Origin: Neptunicella marina
Lineage (GTDB): Bacteria > Pseudomonadota > Gammaproteobacteria > Enterobacterales > Alteromonadaceae
DNA: 64,000 nt
Direction: 5' to 3'
Assembly: GCF_014270035.1 (NCBI RefSeq)
Contig: NZ_JACNEP010000002.1
Coordinates: 62,001-126,000 of the forward strand
Below are positions 44,189-52,358 of this stretch, one piece after another (positions within the stretch are counted from its first letter, which is position 1; each line of letters begins with the position of its first letter). The notes beneath the pieces are model-generated. The model was not told the DNA's origin and did no database searches. It worked only from the letters and a program-made list of their open reading frames with translations. A program made the position numbers and the translations under genes.

Positions 44189-44701
44189 ATGAAACAAATA
44201 GTCGTTACGCTGGTTGGTTCGGATAAACCCGGTATCGTAGACCGCATTTCAAAAACCATTTATCAGCATCAGGGCAACTGGCTGGCATCCAACCTGAGCA
44301 AAATGGCCGGGCAGTTTGCCGGTATTATTCAGGTCATGTTACCTGAAGAAAAAATTGAACAGTTCGAAGTGGCAGTTAATCAAATCAGTGATTTACGCTG
44401 CGTGGTTCATGCCGATACAGAAACCGATACGTCAGCGGAATTACGCACGGCCTATATTGAGCTGGTTGGCAATGATAAACCGGGTATAGTTCAGGAAATT
44501 ACCTCGGCCATCCATCAGGCCGGAGCCAACGTAGTAAAAATGCATACCTTGTGTGAAAGCGCACCGAACTGGGGTGGTGAACTGTTTAAAGCAGAAATTG
44601 TGATTGCCTTTCCACTCGATTTAAATGCCGAAAAAATTCAACAGGAACTGGAAGCTGTTGCTGATGATTTGGTGGTGGAATTAACGGTAAAACCCGCCTG
44701 A
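44189..44701 (+). CDS. gcvR: Glycine cleavage system transcriptional repressor-like ACT protein
   Basis: This 170-residue protein consists of two ACT domains: residues ~3-75 (IVVTLVGSDKPGIVDRISKTIYQHQGNW) and ~90-165 (AYIELVGNDKPGIVQEITSAIHQAGANVVKMHTLCE). The layout is that of E. coli GcvR, which binds glycine and interacts with GcvA. GcvA and the gcv operon are not in the window. A GAGGTG site precedes the ATG. A strong terminator follows on both strands before phoB. Confidence 0.85.
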   Translation: MKQIVVTLVGSDKPGIVDRISKTIYQHQGNWLASNLSKMAGQFAGIIQVMLPEEKIEQFEVAVNQISDLRCVVHADTETDTSAELRTAYIELVGNDKPGIVQEITSAIHQAGANVVKMHTLCESAPNWGGELFKAEIVIAFPLDLNAEKIQQELEAVADDLVVELTVKPA

Positions 44702-44723
44702 TAAAAACATCTAACACTTAATT

Positions 44724-44752
44724 AAAAAAGGCGTCCGTTGGACGCCTTTTTT
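44724..44752. terminator. Bidirectional terminator between gcvR and phoB
   Basis: GGCGTCC and GGACGCC pair around GTT with A tracts before and T tracts after, so it can end both genes. Confidence 0.92.
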
Positions 44753-44764
44753 AATATTAACTTT

Positions 44765-45451
44765 TTATTTAATCGAGAAACGGTAACCCGCTCCACGCAC
44801 AGTTTGAATTAACTCGTCATGACCATGCTGTGAAATCGCTTTACGCAAACGGCGAATATGCACATCGACCGTACGGTCCTCCACATAAACATTGGTTCCC
44901 CACACAAAATCGAGTAATTGTTCGCGGCTGTATACACGTTCCGGGTGAGTCATAAAGAAATGCAACAGACGAAATTCCGTCGGCCCCATATCCAGCGCTT
45001 CACCGTTTGCTGTCACACGGTGTGAAACCGGATCCAGTTTAAGGCCTTTAAACTCAACTTCTTCATCTAAACTGGTGGGTGAAACACGACGCAATACCGC
45101 TTTAACCCGCGCAATTAACTCTTTAGGCGAAAAAGGTTTGGTGATGTAATCATCGGCACCGACATCCAGGCCTTTGATTTTATCTTCCTCTTCACCACGA
45201 GCCGTTAACATAATGACCGGAATATTACGGGTAAAGTCACTTGATTTAAGTTGTTTGGCAAACTGGATACCGTTACCGCCCGGCATCATCCAGTCCAGTA
45301 AAATCAGGTCAGGCAAAGGCTCGGCCACTTTTTCCATGCCGGTATCAAAGTCTTCTGCTTCAACAGCCTGAAATCCATGTTGCTCGACAATAAAGCCCAG
45401 CATTTCACGGATAGGCGCTTCGTCTTCAACAATCAGAATACGTGTTGTCAT
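44765..45451 (-). CDS. phoB: Phosphate response regulator PhoB
   Basis: This 228-residue response regulator has a receiver domain (residues 1-120) with the acidic cluster at Asp10 and phospho-acceptor Asp53 in [10 protein letters not shown] winged-helix DNA-binding domain follows (~135-228: [54 protein letters not shown]). The sequence agrees with PhoB of gammaproteobacteria. It activates Pho-box promoters under phosphate starvation. Its gene lies alone on the minus strand; phoR is not next to it but 5.4 kb away, after the TonB operon. A Pho box lies 45-63 bases upstream of its start. Confidence 0.95.
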   Translation of the reverse strand: MTTRILIVEDEAPIREMLGFIVEQHGFQAVEAEDFDTGMEKVAEPLPDLILLDWMMPGGNGIQFAKQLKSSDFTRNIPVIMLTARGEEEDKIKGLDVGADDYITKPFSPKELIARVKAVLRRVSPTSLDEEVEFKGLKLDPVSHRVTANGEALDMGPTEFRLLHFFMTHPERVYSREQLLDFVWGTNVYVEDRTVDVHIRRLRKAISQHGHDELIQTVRGAGYRFSIK

Positions 45452-45495
45452 ACGGGTTCTCTACTAATAAGACTATGATAAGTATCTAAAAATCA

Positions 45496-45522
45496 TATGA
45501 CACAAATATGACATAATGACAG
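45496..45522 (-). promoter_or_regulatory. Pho box upstream of phoB
   Basis: On the minus strand ATGTCAT-N4-GTGTCATA (45496-45514) forms an 11-base direct repeat like CTGTCAT-N4-CTGTCAT. A further CTGTCAT lies at 45516-45522. It is 45-71 bases from the phoB start. It supports autoregulation of phoB, as in E. coli. Confidence 0.75.
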
Positions 45523-45541
45523 ATTTTTTACACCTTTCACT

Positions 45542-45560
45542 TTTTCATAAATCTGTCATC
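45542..45560 (+). promoter_or_regulatory. Possible second Pho-box-like repeat, opposite orientation
   Basis: TTTTCAT and CTGTCAT (45553-45559) stand 11 bases apart on the plus strand. No gene starts in that direction, so it may be part of a larger PhoB array or chance. Confidence 0.3.
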
Positions 45561-45568
45561 AAATACAA

Positions 45569-45591
45569 CAAAGGGGCGTAACGCCCCTTTG
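45569..45591. terminator. Terminator at the end of the second TonB operon
   Basis: CAAAGGGGCG and CGCCCCTTTG form a ten-pair stem around a TA(A/T)-type loop. It lies 25 bases past the TPR stop. The T tract is interrupted (TTTGTT), so efficiency may be modest. Confidence 0.65.
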
Positions 45592-45616
45592 TTTAATCGT
45601 ATTAAAACAATATTAA

Positions 45617-46918
45617 TTAAGCACCAACAGCCGCCAGTTGACTGGCTTGTTCCTGCTCGGCCTTTACATAACGTTTCCATTGTTTGGCCATACGCTGGCT
45701 GTTTTCATATTGCTCGGCTAATCCAAGATTATGCATGGATGCCACATAATCTTCCTGATTGTAAAGTGCCATGCCCAATACCAAATAAGCAGTACCCGGG
45801 TTGCTTAAGCCACCTTTTTCAATGGCTTTTTCGATTGCAGCCACTGCTTCAGGCCATTTTTCCATGTTTAAGTAAAGCTGACCCAATTGCGCGTTCAGGT
45901 TACCGTCTTCTGACATATCTGCCGCGGCAATCATCACAGGAATCGCTTTATCCTGTTCCTGTGCCAGGGACCAGGATTGGGCCAGGAATTTCATATTACG
46001 CAGGTTCTTTTCGACTACGCCTTTTTGCATGGATTTTTCCAGCAGTAATGCGCCTTTGTATGGTGCACCATGGTAGTAATACAGTTGTGCCAGATTATTA
46101 ATGTCACCGGCCGAGGTGATATACCCTTGCTGATAAGCACTTTCCATTACAGCCAGTTGCTGTTTTTCCTGCCCCAGTTCGCCGTACATACCAGCCAGTT
46201 GAGTCCAGTATTCAGGTTTGTTGTATTCCTTAACCAGTTTAACCAGCACATCTTTTACTTTTTCCGGCTGTTTTAACTCATAAAAAACAGCACGTTGCAG
46301 TATGTACCAGTTTTCTTCCGCCACTTTATCCTGACTTTCGATACTGGCGATTGCCTGACCTATATAATCAGCCGCTTTAGCAAAACTCTTCTGCTGATAC
46401 ATGGCCTGTGCTTTTAAATAGTTATTACTGGCAGGCACTTCGCCTTTATTCAGTACTTCCCATCGTTCTAAATAAGAAATGGTTTTATCAAAGTTACCCT
46501 GCATCATTTCCAGTTGTGCCAGTGAAAACAAGGTTGTCATTTCAAATGGCTCAGGAATGGGCTGTTCAGCAATCGCTTTTTCAAAGTTGGCGATCGCCTC
46601 CGGCACCCGTTCTTTCTGGTAATAAATAAACGCGTAGAAGTTCCACATCATGGCACGCTCATAGCTGTTCATTGAATCAGCTTTGCTTTGCACATTGTCC
46701 AGCGCTTCGATGGCATCCGGTACTTTATCTTCGTCAGCAAGAGATTGAGCGCGGGCCAGTTGTTCATAAACTTTAGCCCGCAACGCAGGTACCTGACGGG
46801 TTTTAACTTTCGAATATTGTTGCTCTGCAGCCATGCTCGGCGTAAACGCCGCTGCGACGCTTAATGCTGAGACCATAATCAGATAAGAAATGACTTTGCC
46901 AGTTAAATTGCGTTTCAT
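45617..46918 (-). CDS. Periplasmic TPR protein of the second TonB system
   Basis: This 433-residue protein has a signal peptide (LIMVSALSVAAAFTPSMAA) and about nine tetratricopeptide repeats, for example AIANFEKAIAEQPIPEPFEM, LAQLEMMQGNFDKTISYLE and LGMALYNQEDYVASMHNL. It is the last gene of the second TonB operon, 13 bases after tonB, in the same position as the TPR gene in the first operon. The likely role is in bringing the complex to its outer-membrane receptor; experimental support exists only for related TonB2 systems. Confidence 0.85.
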   Translation of the reverse strand: MKRNLTGKVISYLIMVSALSVAAAFTPSMAAEQQYSKVKTRQVPALRAKVYEQLARAQSLADEDKVPDAIEALDNVQSKADSMNSYERAMMWNFYAFIYYQKERVPEAIANFEKAIAEQPIPEPFEMTTLFSLAQLEMMQGNFDKTISYLERWEVLNKGEVPASNNYLKAQAMYQQKSFAKAADYIGQAIASIESQDKVAEENWYILQRAVFYELKQPEKVKDVLVKLVKEYNKPEYWTQLAGMYGELGQEKQQLAVMESAYQQGYITSAGDINNLAQLYYYHGAPYKGALLLEKSMQKGVVEKNLRNMKFLAQSWSLAQEQDKAIPVMIAAADMSEDGNLNAQLGQLYLNMEKWPEAVAAIEKAIEKGGLSNPGTAYLVLGMALYNQEDYVASMHNLGLAEQYENSQRMAKQWKRYVKAEQEQASQLAAVGA

Positions 46919-46931
46919 CTTGTTATCTCAC

Positions 46932-47540
46932 TTAACCATTCATTTTAAAGGTAATGCGGTTTTGTACACCACTTACCGCAGTTTCTTCGCCGTTAACCAC
47001 ACGCGGCTTGTATTTAAATTTGAGTGCAGCATCAATTGCCGCCTGTTCAAACATGCCTTCCGGATTTGCTTCAATTACGATGGGGTCTTTTACCGTACCG
47101 GCTTTGGTTACGGTAAATTCAACAATCACGTAACCTTCGATCCCTCGCTGCAATGCACGACGTGGATACACCGGCGCTACTTTTACGATGGGTAGATATT
47201 CCCCATCAGCAGAATCGAGCGAAATACCGCCTTCCAGTGAAACATCACTTGCAACATCTGCGGAAAAACTCATCCCCGCGTTGCTTGCATCAGGAGAAGG
47301 TGAATCCATCTGCGGCTGCTCCATTTGTGGAGGCGGATCCGCAGGCTTGGGTGGCTTCTTCGGTTTACGATCTTTTTTCTGTACTGTGTCTTCCTGTTTT
47401 AAGCGAATAAACTCCAGCACATTGCCCTCTGGGGCTTTCATATCTTCACCGCCACCGGACTGAATCAGCGCCTGCATTAAATAAAACAGGCCTAATGTAA
47501 TCCCGGCTGCCAGTACAAAGGCTACTAAGACTCTGCTCAT
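46932..47540 (-). CDS. tonB: Energy transducer TonB of the second system
   Basis: This 202-residue protein has an N-terminal membrane helix (SRVLVAFVLAAGITLGLFYLMQAL) and a proline/lysine-rich linker (KKDRKPKKPPKPADPPP). A full C-terminal TonB domain follows (YPRRALQRGIEGYVIVEFTVTKAGTVKDPIVIEANPEGMFEQAAIDAALKFKYKP). The YP motif and the final beta strand (NRITFKMNG) are intact, unlike the TonB of the first system. It follows exbD by 3 bases. It probably energises TonB-dependent receptors induced by phosphate starvation. Confidence 0.93.
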   Translation of the reverse strand: MSRVLVAFVLAAGITLGLFYLMQALIQSGGGEDMKAPEGNVLEFIRLKQEDTVQKKDRKPKKPPKPADPPPQMEQPQMDSPSPDASNAGMSFSADVASDVSLEGGISLDSADGEYLPIVKVAPVYPRRALQRGIEGYVIVEFTVTKAGTVKDPIVIEANPEGMFEQAAIDAALKFKYKPRVVNGEETAVSGVQNRITFKMNG

Positions 47541-47543
47541 GAC

Positions 47544-47951
47544 TTAAGGCTCTTGTGCCGCAATGGAAACATCATAAACACCGGCCGAACGTGCAGAATC
47601 CATGACCTTAATTAACACCTCGGTAGTGGCTTTTTTGTCTGCCTGGATCACCACAGTACCTTGTGGATTTTCAGCGTGTAAACGCTCAATATTGGCCTGC
47701 ACCGCACGTTGATCGATGCGACGTTTGTTAATCCAGATTTCCCCCTTGTCATTGATCGCCACCAGAATATTGGCACGGTCTTTTTTGACTGCCGTAGCGG
47801 CTTCCGGGCGATTTACGTCAATACCGGATTCTTTAACGAAAGACGCCGTAACGATGAAGAAAATCAACATGATAAATACAACGTCCAGCATGGGCGTTAA
47901 GTCAATTGTTGCTTCTTCTTCATCTACCAGATTTTGAAAATGCTGTTTCAT
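47544..47951 (-). CDS. exbD: ExbD/TolR family protein of the second system
   Basis: This 135-residue protein has a cytoplasmic acidic start (EEATIDLTPMLDVVFIMLIFFIVTASFVKESG) with the conserved Asp in the membrane helix. The periplasmic domain includes VQANIERLHAENPQGTVVIQADKKATTEVLIKVMDSARSAG. It is the same length as its paralogue in the first system and clearly related, with differences spread along the chain. It lies between exbB (25 bases) and tonB (3 bases). Confidence 0.95.
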   Translation of the reverse strand: MKQHFQNLVDEEEATIDLTPMLDVVFIMLIFFIVTASFVKESGIDVNRPEAATAVKKDRANILVAINDKGEIWINKRRIDQRAVQANIERLHAENPQGTVVIQADKKATTEVLIKVMDSARSAGVYDVSIAAQEP

Positions 47952-47976
47952 TTAAATCTCACTCGTAACTGTGGAC

Positions 47977-48498
47977 TTAGCCTTCATGGTCAAGGCTAAT
48001 AACGTCTTCAATATGGGTTTTCTCAACTTTGGCTTTACGCGCTAACCAGGTGGAAGCAAATACCCCGGACAGCGCCCCAACCATTCCCGCCATCGTTGGG
48101 ATGGTGGCTTTTGACACACCGGATGCCATGGCTCGCGCATTCCCTGATCCCAGCATGGCCATACTGTCGAATACTTCGATCATGCCGGTAACCGTGCCCA
48201 TTAATCCAAGTAACGGACACAAAGCAACCAAAGCCTGAATAACAGGAATGCTTTGGCTAAAGCGCATGGTTAATTGAGAAATCACCTTTTGACGAATTTG
48301 TTCGGCATACCAGGAGGACTTGTCACTTCTGGCGTTCCATTGGGCAATACATTCTTTTTTGAACTGACGGTGGCCGATAAAGGTATACAGCACCCGTTCC
48401 AGAATCAGTAACCACATCACGAAAATCAGGAACCCGATGACCAGCAGAACCTGGCCACCTGTTTCTGTAAAATCGCGAATCGTTTCAAGGAATTCCAT
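47977..48498 (-). CDS. exbB: ExbB-like proton channel of the second system
   Basis: From the ATG at 48498 the product has 173 residues; a TTG two codons earlier is also open. It has three membrane helices: LLVIGFLIFVMWLLILERVLYTFI, then the channel pair VALCPLLGLMGTVTGMIEVFDSMAMLGSG and SKATIPTMAGMVGALSGVFASTWLARKA. It works with TtpC and ExbD. It is separated from the TtpC gene by 8 bases. It is longer than the paralogue in the first system (128 residues). Confidence 0.94.
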   Translation of the reverse strand: MEFLETIRDFTETGGQVLLVIGFLIFVMWLLILERVLYTFIGHRQFKKECIAQWNARSDKSSWYAEQIRQKVISQLTMRFSQSIPVIQALVALCPLLGLMGTVTGMIEVFDSMAMLGSGNARAMASGVSKATIPTMAGMVGALSGVFASTWLARKAKVEKTHIEDVISLDHEG

Positions 48499-48506
48499 GG
48501 TCAACC

Positions 48507-49895
48507 TCAGGCCTGAGTGGCTTGTTCAGCTTTTTCAGCACGTTCAGCAATAATGCCTGACGCCTGTTCCTGCAGGATGAACACGATATTTTTACTGCGT
48601 GTATTTAACATCGCATAAAGTAAGGTAGTTGGAATGGCTACAACCAAACCCAGAACCGTGGTTACCAGTGCGGTAGAAATACCACCCGCCATGATTTTCG
48701 GGTCACCGGTACCATATAGGGTAATGTCCTGGAATACGCGGATCATACCGGTTACCGTACCTAATAGACCCATCAGAGGTGCAACAACTGAGATAATCTT
48801 AATCACAGTCAGGTTACGACCCAGTTTTGGCACTTCACCTAAAATCGCTTCAGTCAGTTTTAATTCCAGTGTTTCGGTATCAGCGTGAGGGAACTCACTT
48901 TTCACTTTGATCACACGACCCAGTGGATTGTCATTGCTGGCAGTTTCATTTTTCAGCTGACGATTAACCTTATTACGAATAAGAGTCAGGGATACCAGAC
49001 GCTCAAGGGCTAACAATAAACCGATTGCACCAACAACCAGAATGATATAACCCACGGTACCGCCCTGTTCAACACGCTCCTGATAAGAAGGCTCCTGAAC
49101 TTTCAGACGTAATATACTGCCGCCAGTTGGATCCAGACCAAATTCGACTAATTCACCGTGTGAATTTTCCAGAGCATTAACTGTGTCCAGATAACGTTGT
49201 GCAGGCTGGCGCACCAGTTCAGCTACGTTCTGGCTATCCAGTAAATATTCCAGATACTTGCCATCCGCTACCAGTGCAAATGAACCAACACGTATTGCTT
49301 CTTTGTTAACTTTATTACCATTGGCTTCAACCACATCGGTTTTGAAACGGGTAATTTTGCCTGACTCAGTCATTTCACGTTGCATTTCAAACCATACGCG
49401 CTCGATTTCATTAATCGATGCCAGCTTGGAGCTGCTACCCATTTTCTGAGCCAACTCATCAAGGAATTCAGCACGACCTGGAATTTGAGCAGAAATAACC
49501 GAGTTCTGGAATTTACCTTTGGTATCACCAGCCACCTGCTGCAACACACCAAATAATTCCTTTAATGAACCCAGACGGCGATTCATCGCTTCGTTTAAAT
49601 CTGCCAGCTTAAATTCATTTTCTTCAAACTGGGTTTCCAGTTTTTCACTGTTTTTTAATTCCTGATCACGACGAGACATTGCTTCTTTTAGCATGCGATC
49701 CTGCTCGCCTGCTTTTGCCACAAACTCTTTTTCGCGTTCTTTATTTTGTTTGCTTTGCTGGATTTGACCTTGCTCCAGTTGTTTTAACAACTGATCCAGA
49801 TCCAATGCTTTATCTTCCTGCGCAAAAGCAGGTGTTTGCATCAGGGTCGCCAATACTGCAACCGAACATAATTTAAATACGTTTTTCATTGTCAT
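48507..49895 (-). CDS. TtpC-like extended ExbB of the second system
   Basis: This 462-residue protein has a signal peptide (LCSVAVLATLMQTPAFA), a coiled coil to about residue 120 (QQSKQNKEREKEFVAKAGEQ) and a periplasmic domain. The ExbB unit from ~270 to 435 includes GTVGYIILVVGAIGLLLALERLVSL, then APLMGLLGTVTGMIRVFQDITLYGTGDPKIMAGGISTALVTTVLGLVVAIP. It is homologous over its whole length to the 439-residue protein in the first system. It is required for function of the TonB2-type complexes known in Vibrio. Located between DUF3450 and exbB. Confidence 0.94.
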   Translation of the reverse strand: MTMKNVFKLCSVAVLATLMQTPAFAQEDKALDLDQLLKQLEQGQIQQSKQNKEREKEFVAKAGEQDRMLKEAMSRRDQELKNSEKLETQFEENEFKLADLNEAMNRRLGSLKELFGVLQQVAGDTKGKFQNSVISAQIPGRAEFLDELAQKMGSSSKLASINEIERVWFEMQREMTESGKITRFKTDVVEANGNKVNKEAIRVGSFALVADGKYLEYLLDSQNVAELVRQPAQRYLDTVNALENSHGELVEFGLDPTGGSILRLKVQEPSYQERVEQGGTVGYIILVVGAIGLLLALERLVSLTLIRNKVNRQLKNETASNDNPLGRVIKVKSEFPHADTETLELKLTEAILGEVPKLGRNLTVIKIISVVAPLMGLLGTVTGMIRVFQDITLYGTGDPKIMAGGISTALVTTVLGLVVAIPTTLLYAMLNTRSKNIVFILQEQASGIIAERAEKAEQATQA

Positions 49896-49904
49896 TTAAT
49901 CCGA

Positions 49905-50672
49905 TTAGTCAGTTAAGGCTACAGGCAGAGTTAACAGGTTTGGTGCCAGCTGTTTCTTGGCAATACGCAGGCCTTTGGTTACCTGAGTACGATAGCTGTT
50001 ATCCAACGCTTCCCACTGTTTGCTTTTCTTGTTCCAGATACCTTGCAATGCGGCATCACGTGTTTGATAAATCAGGGCAATACGACCGATACGCAGGAAA
50101 TCCACATCACGCTCAGTACCTTCAATTTTTTGAATACCGCTGTACGCTTCAATTGTGCGGCCATAGTCCATTTCAACCTGATAGGCTTCCATCACACGGC
50201 GGAATTTTTCCGATGGCGCCACATCGGCTCTGTCCATCATTTCACGCAGACTAGCGATACGTTTTTGGCGCTCTTCAGGTAAGAAAGGTACGTCCAGTCC
50301 GATAAATTGTTCCAGACCGTCAACCATTCTCATCATTAACGGGGTGATTTGACGCTCAATCACGCTAACTTCATCGATAGACGCGTTAAGGTCGGCCATT
50401 TCATCAAGCTGATTTTGAATTTGTTTACGAAGTTGGTTGTTATAAACCACTAACCCATCGGTTTCTTTATTGACTGCTTTAAATTGCTGTAATTTAGAAT
50501 CAATCTGACCAGTAATGGAGTTAATTTTTTCCTGCGACTTGATGGCAGACTGGTTGATTTTATCAGCCGACTTCACCACAGGTTTTAGATAGTCATCTTC
50601 CTGTGCATTGACGTAACTTGTCATTATTGTTGCTGAGATACAGGCAACGGAAAATGCTTTGAAAAGCCTCAT
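49905..50672 (-). CDS. DUF3450 family protein of the second TonB system
   Basis: This 255-residue protein has a signal peptide (FSVACISATIMTSYVNA), a coiled coil at residues ~35-120 and the DUF3450 C-terminal part (YGRTIEAYSGIQKIEGTERDVDFLRIGRIALIYQTRDAALQGIWN). It starts the second TonB operon, and its promoter region shows a Pho-box-like repeat with a -10 hexamer. It is a paralogue of the 261-residue protein that starts the first operon. Function unproven. Confidence 0.92.
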   Translation of the reverse strand: MRLFKAFSVACISATIMTSYVNAQEDDYLKPVVKSADKINQSAIKSQEKINSITGQIDSKLQQFKAVNKETDGLVVYNNQLRKQIQNQLDEMADLNASIDEVSVIERQITPLMMRMVDGLEQFIGLDVPFLPEERQKRIASLREMMDRADVAPSEKFRRVMEAYQVEMDYGRTIEAYSGIQKIEGTERDVDFLRIGRIALIYQTRDAALQGIWNKKSKQWEALDNSYRTQVTKGLRIAKKQLAPNLLTLPVALTD

Positions 50673-50725
50673 ACATAAACCCTAAATTCACAGCCCGACA
50701 CAACGCCAGACTTAAACGGAGCACG

Positions 50726-50759
50726 ATAATAAGGCAGTTTTATGACAATTTTATTAAAT
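50726..50759 (-). promoter_or_regulatory. Pho-box-like promoter of the second TonB operon
   Basis: On the minus strand ATTTAAT-N4-TTGTCAT (50742-50759) is followed after 10 bases by TATTAT (50726-50731), the spacing found in known PhoB promoters. Only the second repeat is close to consensus. The site lies 54-87 bases upstream of the DUF3450 start. A further degenerate repeat CTGCCTT is one turn closer. Confidence 0.55.
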
Positions 50760-50872
50760 GTGGTTAAAGCGAATGCATTTTTTAAAAAAGCAGCTTATGC
50801 CGCCAAGTTTCTCGCCCAAGTTGAAAAAATTACGCTAGAGTATGCGCAAAATGTCTGTTTTAACTTTGTATC

Positions 50873-52183
50873 ATGATTGACAACTACTCCTGGCGAACAC
50901 CGCTTAAAAATCTGGTGTTGTTTTTATTACCCTGGGTAATTATTGGCTATCTGACCGATCACTTTTTATTATCCATGGTCATTGCGCTTACCTGGCTGGT
51001 CGGCTGGCATTATTACCACCAATGGCAGTTATTTGTATGGTTATGGCGCACGCGAAGCCTTACACCTCCCGTAGCGAATGGGGCCTGGGCAACCATTTTT
51101 GATGGTATCTATAAACAACAAAAGGCCAATCGTAAACGCCGTCGGCAATTAGGTGATTTAATTAAGCGTTTCCGCGAAGGTGCGCAGGCGTTACCTGATG
51201 CCACCATTGTTTTTGATCATGAAAACACCATCATTTGGTCAAACAAACTGGCGCATCAGTTACTCGGCATTAAAAATTCTGATGTAGGTCAGCGACTCAA
51301 TAACCTGATCCGCAATCCTAATTTCGAGCAATATCAGAAAAAAGGCGATTTTAAAGAACCGATAATTATTACGTCACCATTAAATCCCCAGTCACTTTTA
51401 GAGATTCGTATTATCCCTTATGCCGAGCAAATGCTGTTTATCGCGCGGGATGTTACCAAATTGAAGCAGCTGGAAAATATGCGTCAGGACTTTGTTGCCA
51501 ATGTTTCACACGAGTTACGCACTCCACTGACCGTGATGTTGGGTTATCTGGAAATGATGGAAGAACCGGAACACACGCCACCGGCCATGATAAAAAAAGC
51601 CATTGATGAAATGAGTCAGCAAACCGTGCGTATGCGTGATCTGGTAGAACAGTTACTGGTGTTATCGAAAATTGAATCCGGCGGTGAGGAAGTCTTTAAA
51701 CAAACAGTCAACGTTGCCAGCATGCTTAGTGTGGTGCAAAGTGAAACCAGTTCATTAAATGCAGTGAAAGGTCACCAGATTAGTTTTGATATCGATAATG
51801 ACTTGATTGTATATGGCAGCGAAACCGAATTGCGCAGCGCGATGTCAAATCTGATATTTAATGCCATTCATTACACCCCCGATGGCGGTACGATTGCCGT
51901 AAGCTGGAAACGTACCAAAGAAGGCGCACTGTTTTCGGTAAGCGACAACGGTGAGGGCATTTCTCAAAAACATCTGGCGCGTATCACAGAACGCTTTTAC
52001 CGGGTGGATAAAGCGCGTTCACGAAAAACCGGCGGCAGCGGATTAGGATTGTCCATCGTCAAACACGTATTGGCACGCCATTACTCGGGATTAAAAGTGA
52101 GCAGTCAGGTGGGTAAAGGCAGTACATTTAGTTTTACATTGCCTAACAATATGATCCCTGAAAAAGATCAAAAGGCCAGTTAA
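50873..52183 (+). CDS. phoR: Phosphate sensor histidine kinase PhoR
   Basis: This 436-residue kinase has two N-terminal membrane helices (residues ~12-55) and a PAS domain (~100-190: GAQALPDATIVFDHENTIIWSNKLAHQLLG). The phospho-acceptor His lies at about residue 213 in NVSHELRTPLTVMLGYLEMM. The ATPase domain holds the N box (AMSNLIFNAIHYTPDGG), G1 (DNGEGIS) and G2 (GGSGLGLSIVKH). Domain order and the short periplasmic loop match PhoR. Its gene is divergent from the TonB operon and 173 bases upstream of pstS. Confidence 0.94.
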   Translation: MIDNYSWRTPLKNLVLFLLPWVIIGYLTDHFLLSMVIALTWLVGWHYYHQWQLFVWLWRTRSLTPPVANGAWATIFDGIYKQQKANRKRRRQLGDLIKRFREGAQALPDATIVFDHENTIIWSNKLAHQLLGIKNSDVGQRLNNLIRNPNFEQYQKKGDFKEPIIITSPLNPQSLLEIRIIPYAEQMLFIARDVTKLKQLENMRQDFVANVSHELRTPLTVMLGYLEMMEEPEHTPPAMIKKAIDEMSQQTVRMRDLVEQLLVLSKIESGGEEVFKQTVNVASMLSVVQSETSSLNAVKGHQISFDIDNDLIVYGSETELRSAMSNLIFNAIHYTPDGGTIAVSWKRTKEGALFSVSDNGEGISQKHLARITERFYRVDKARSRKTGGSGLGLSIVKHVLARHYSGLKVSSQVGKGSTFSFTLPNNMIPEKDQKAS

Positions 52184-52270
52184 GCCTGTATTTTACAGAT
52201 TTTTTACTATAGTTATCAAAAGGATAGCGAACGTTATTTTTGTCATATTATTGCAACAAAAAGTTCATTT

Positions 52271-52288
52271 TTGTAATGAATGTGTCAT
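52271..52288 (+). promoter_or_regulatory. Pho box upstream of pstS
   Basis: TTGTAAT-N4-GTGTCAT on the plus strand is an 11-base direct repeat of the PhoB type, followed by TAGTAT 10 bases later as a possible -10 (TATAGT two bases earlier is also possible). It lies 71-88 bases before the pstS ATG. PhoB activation is expected. Confidence 0.7.
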
Positions 52289-52358
52289 TAAATCGCTATA
52301 GTATCAGCTAAGACAGTCAGGGTTCTGACACAGGTCTGGCCTTCTATGGAGTCCCCTA

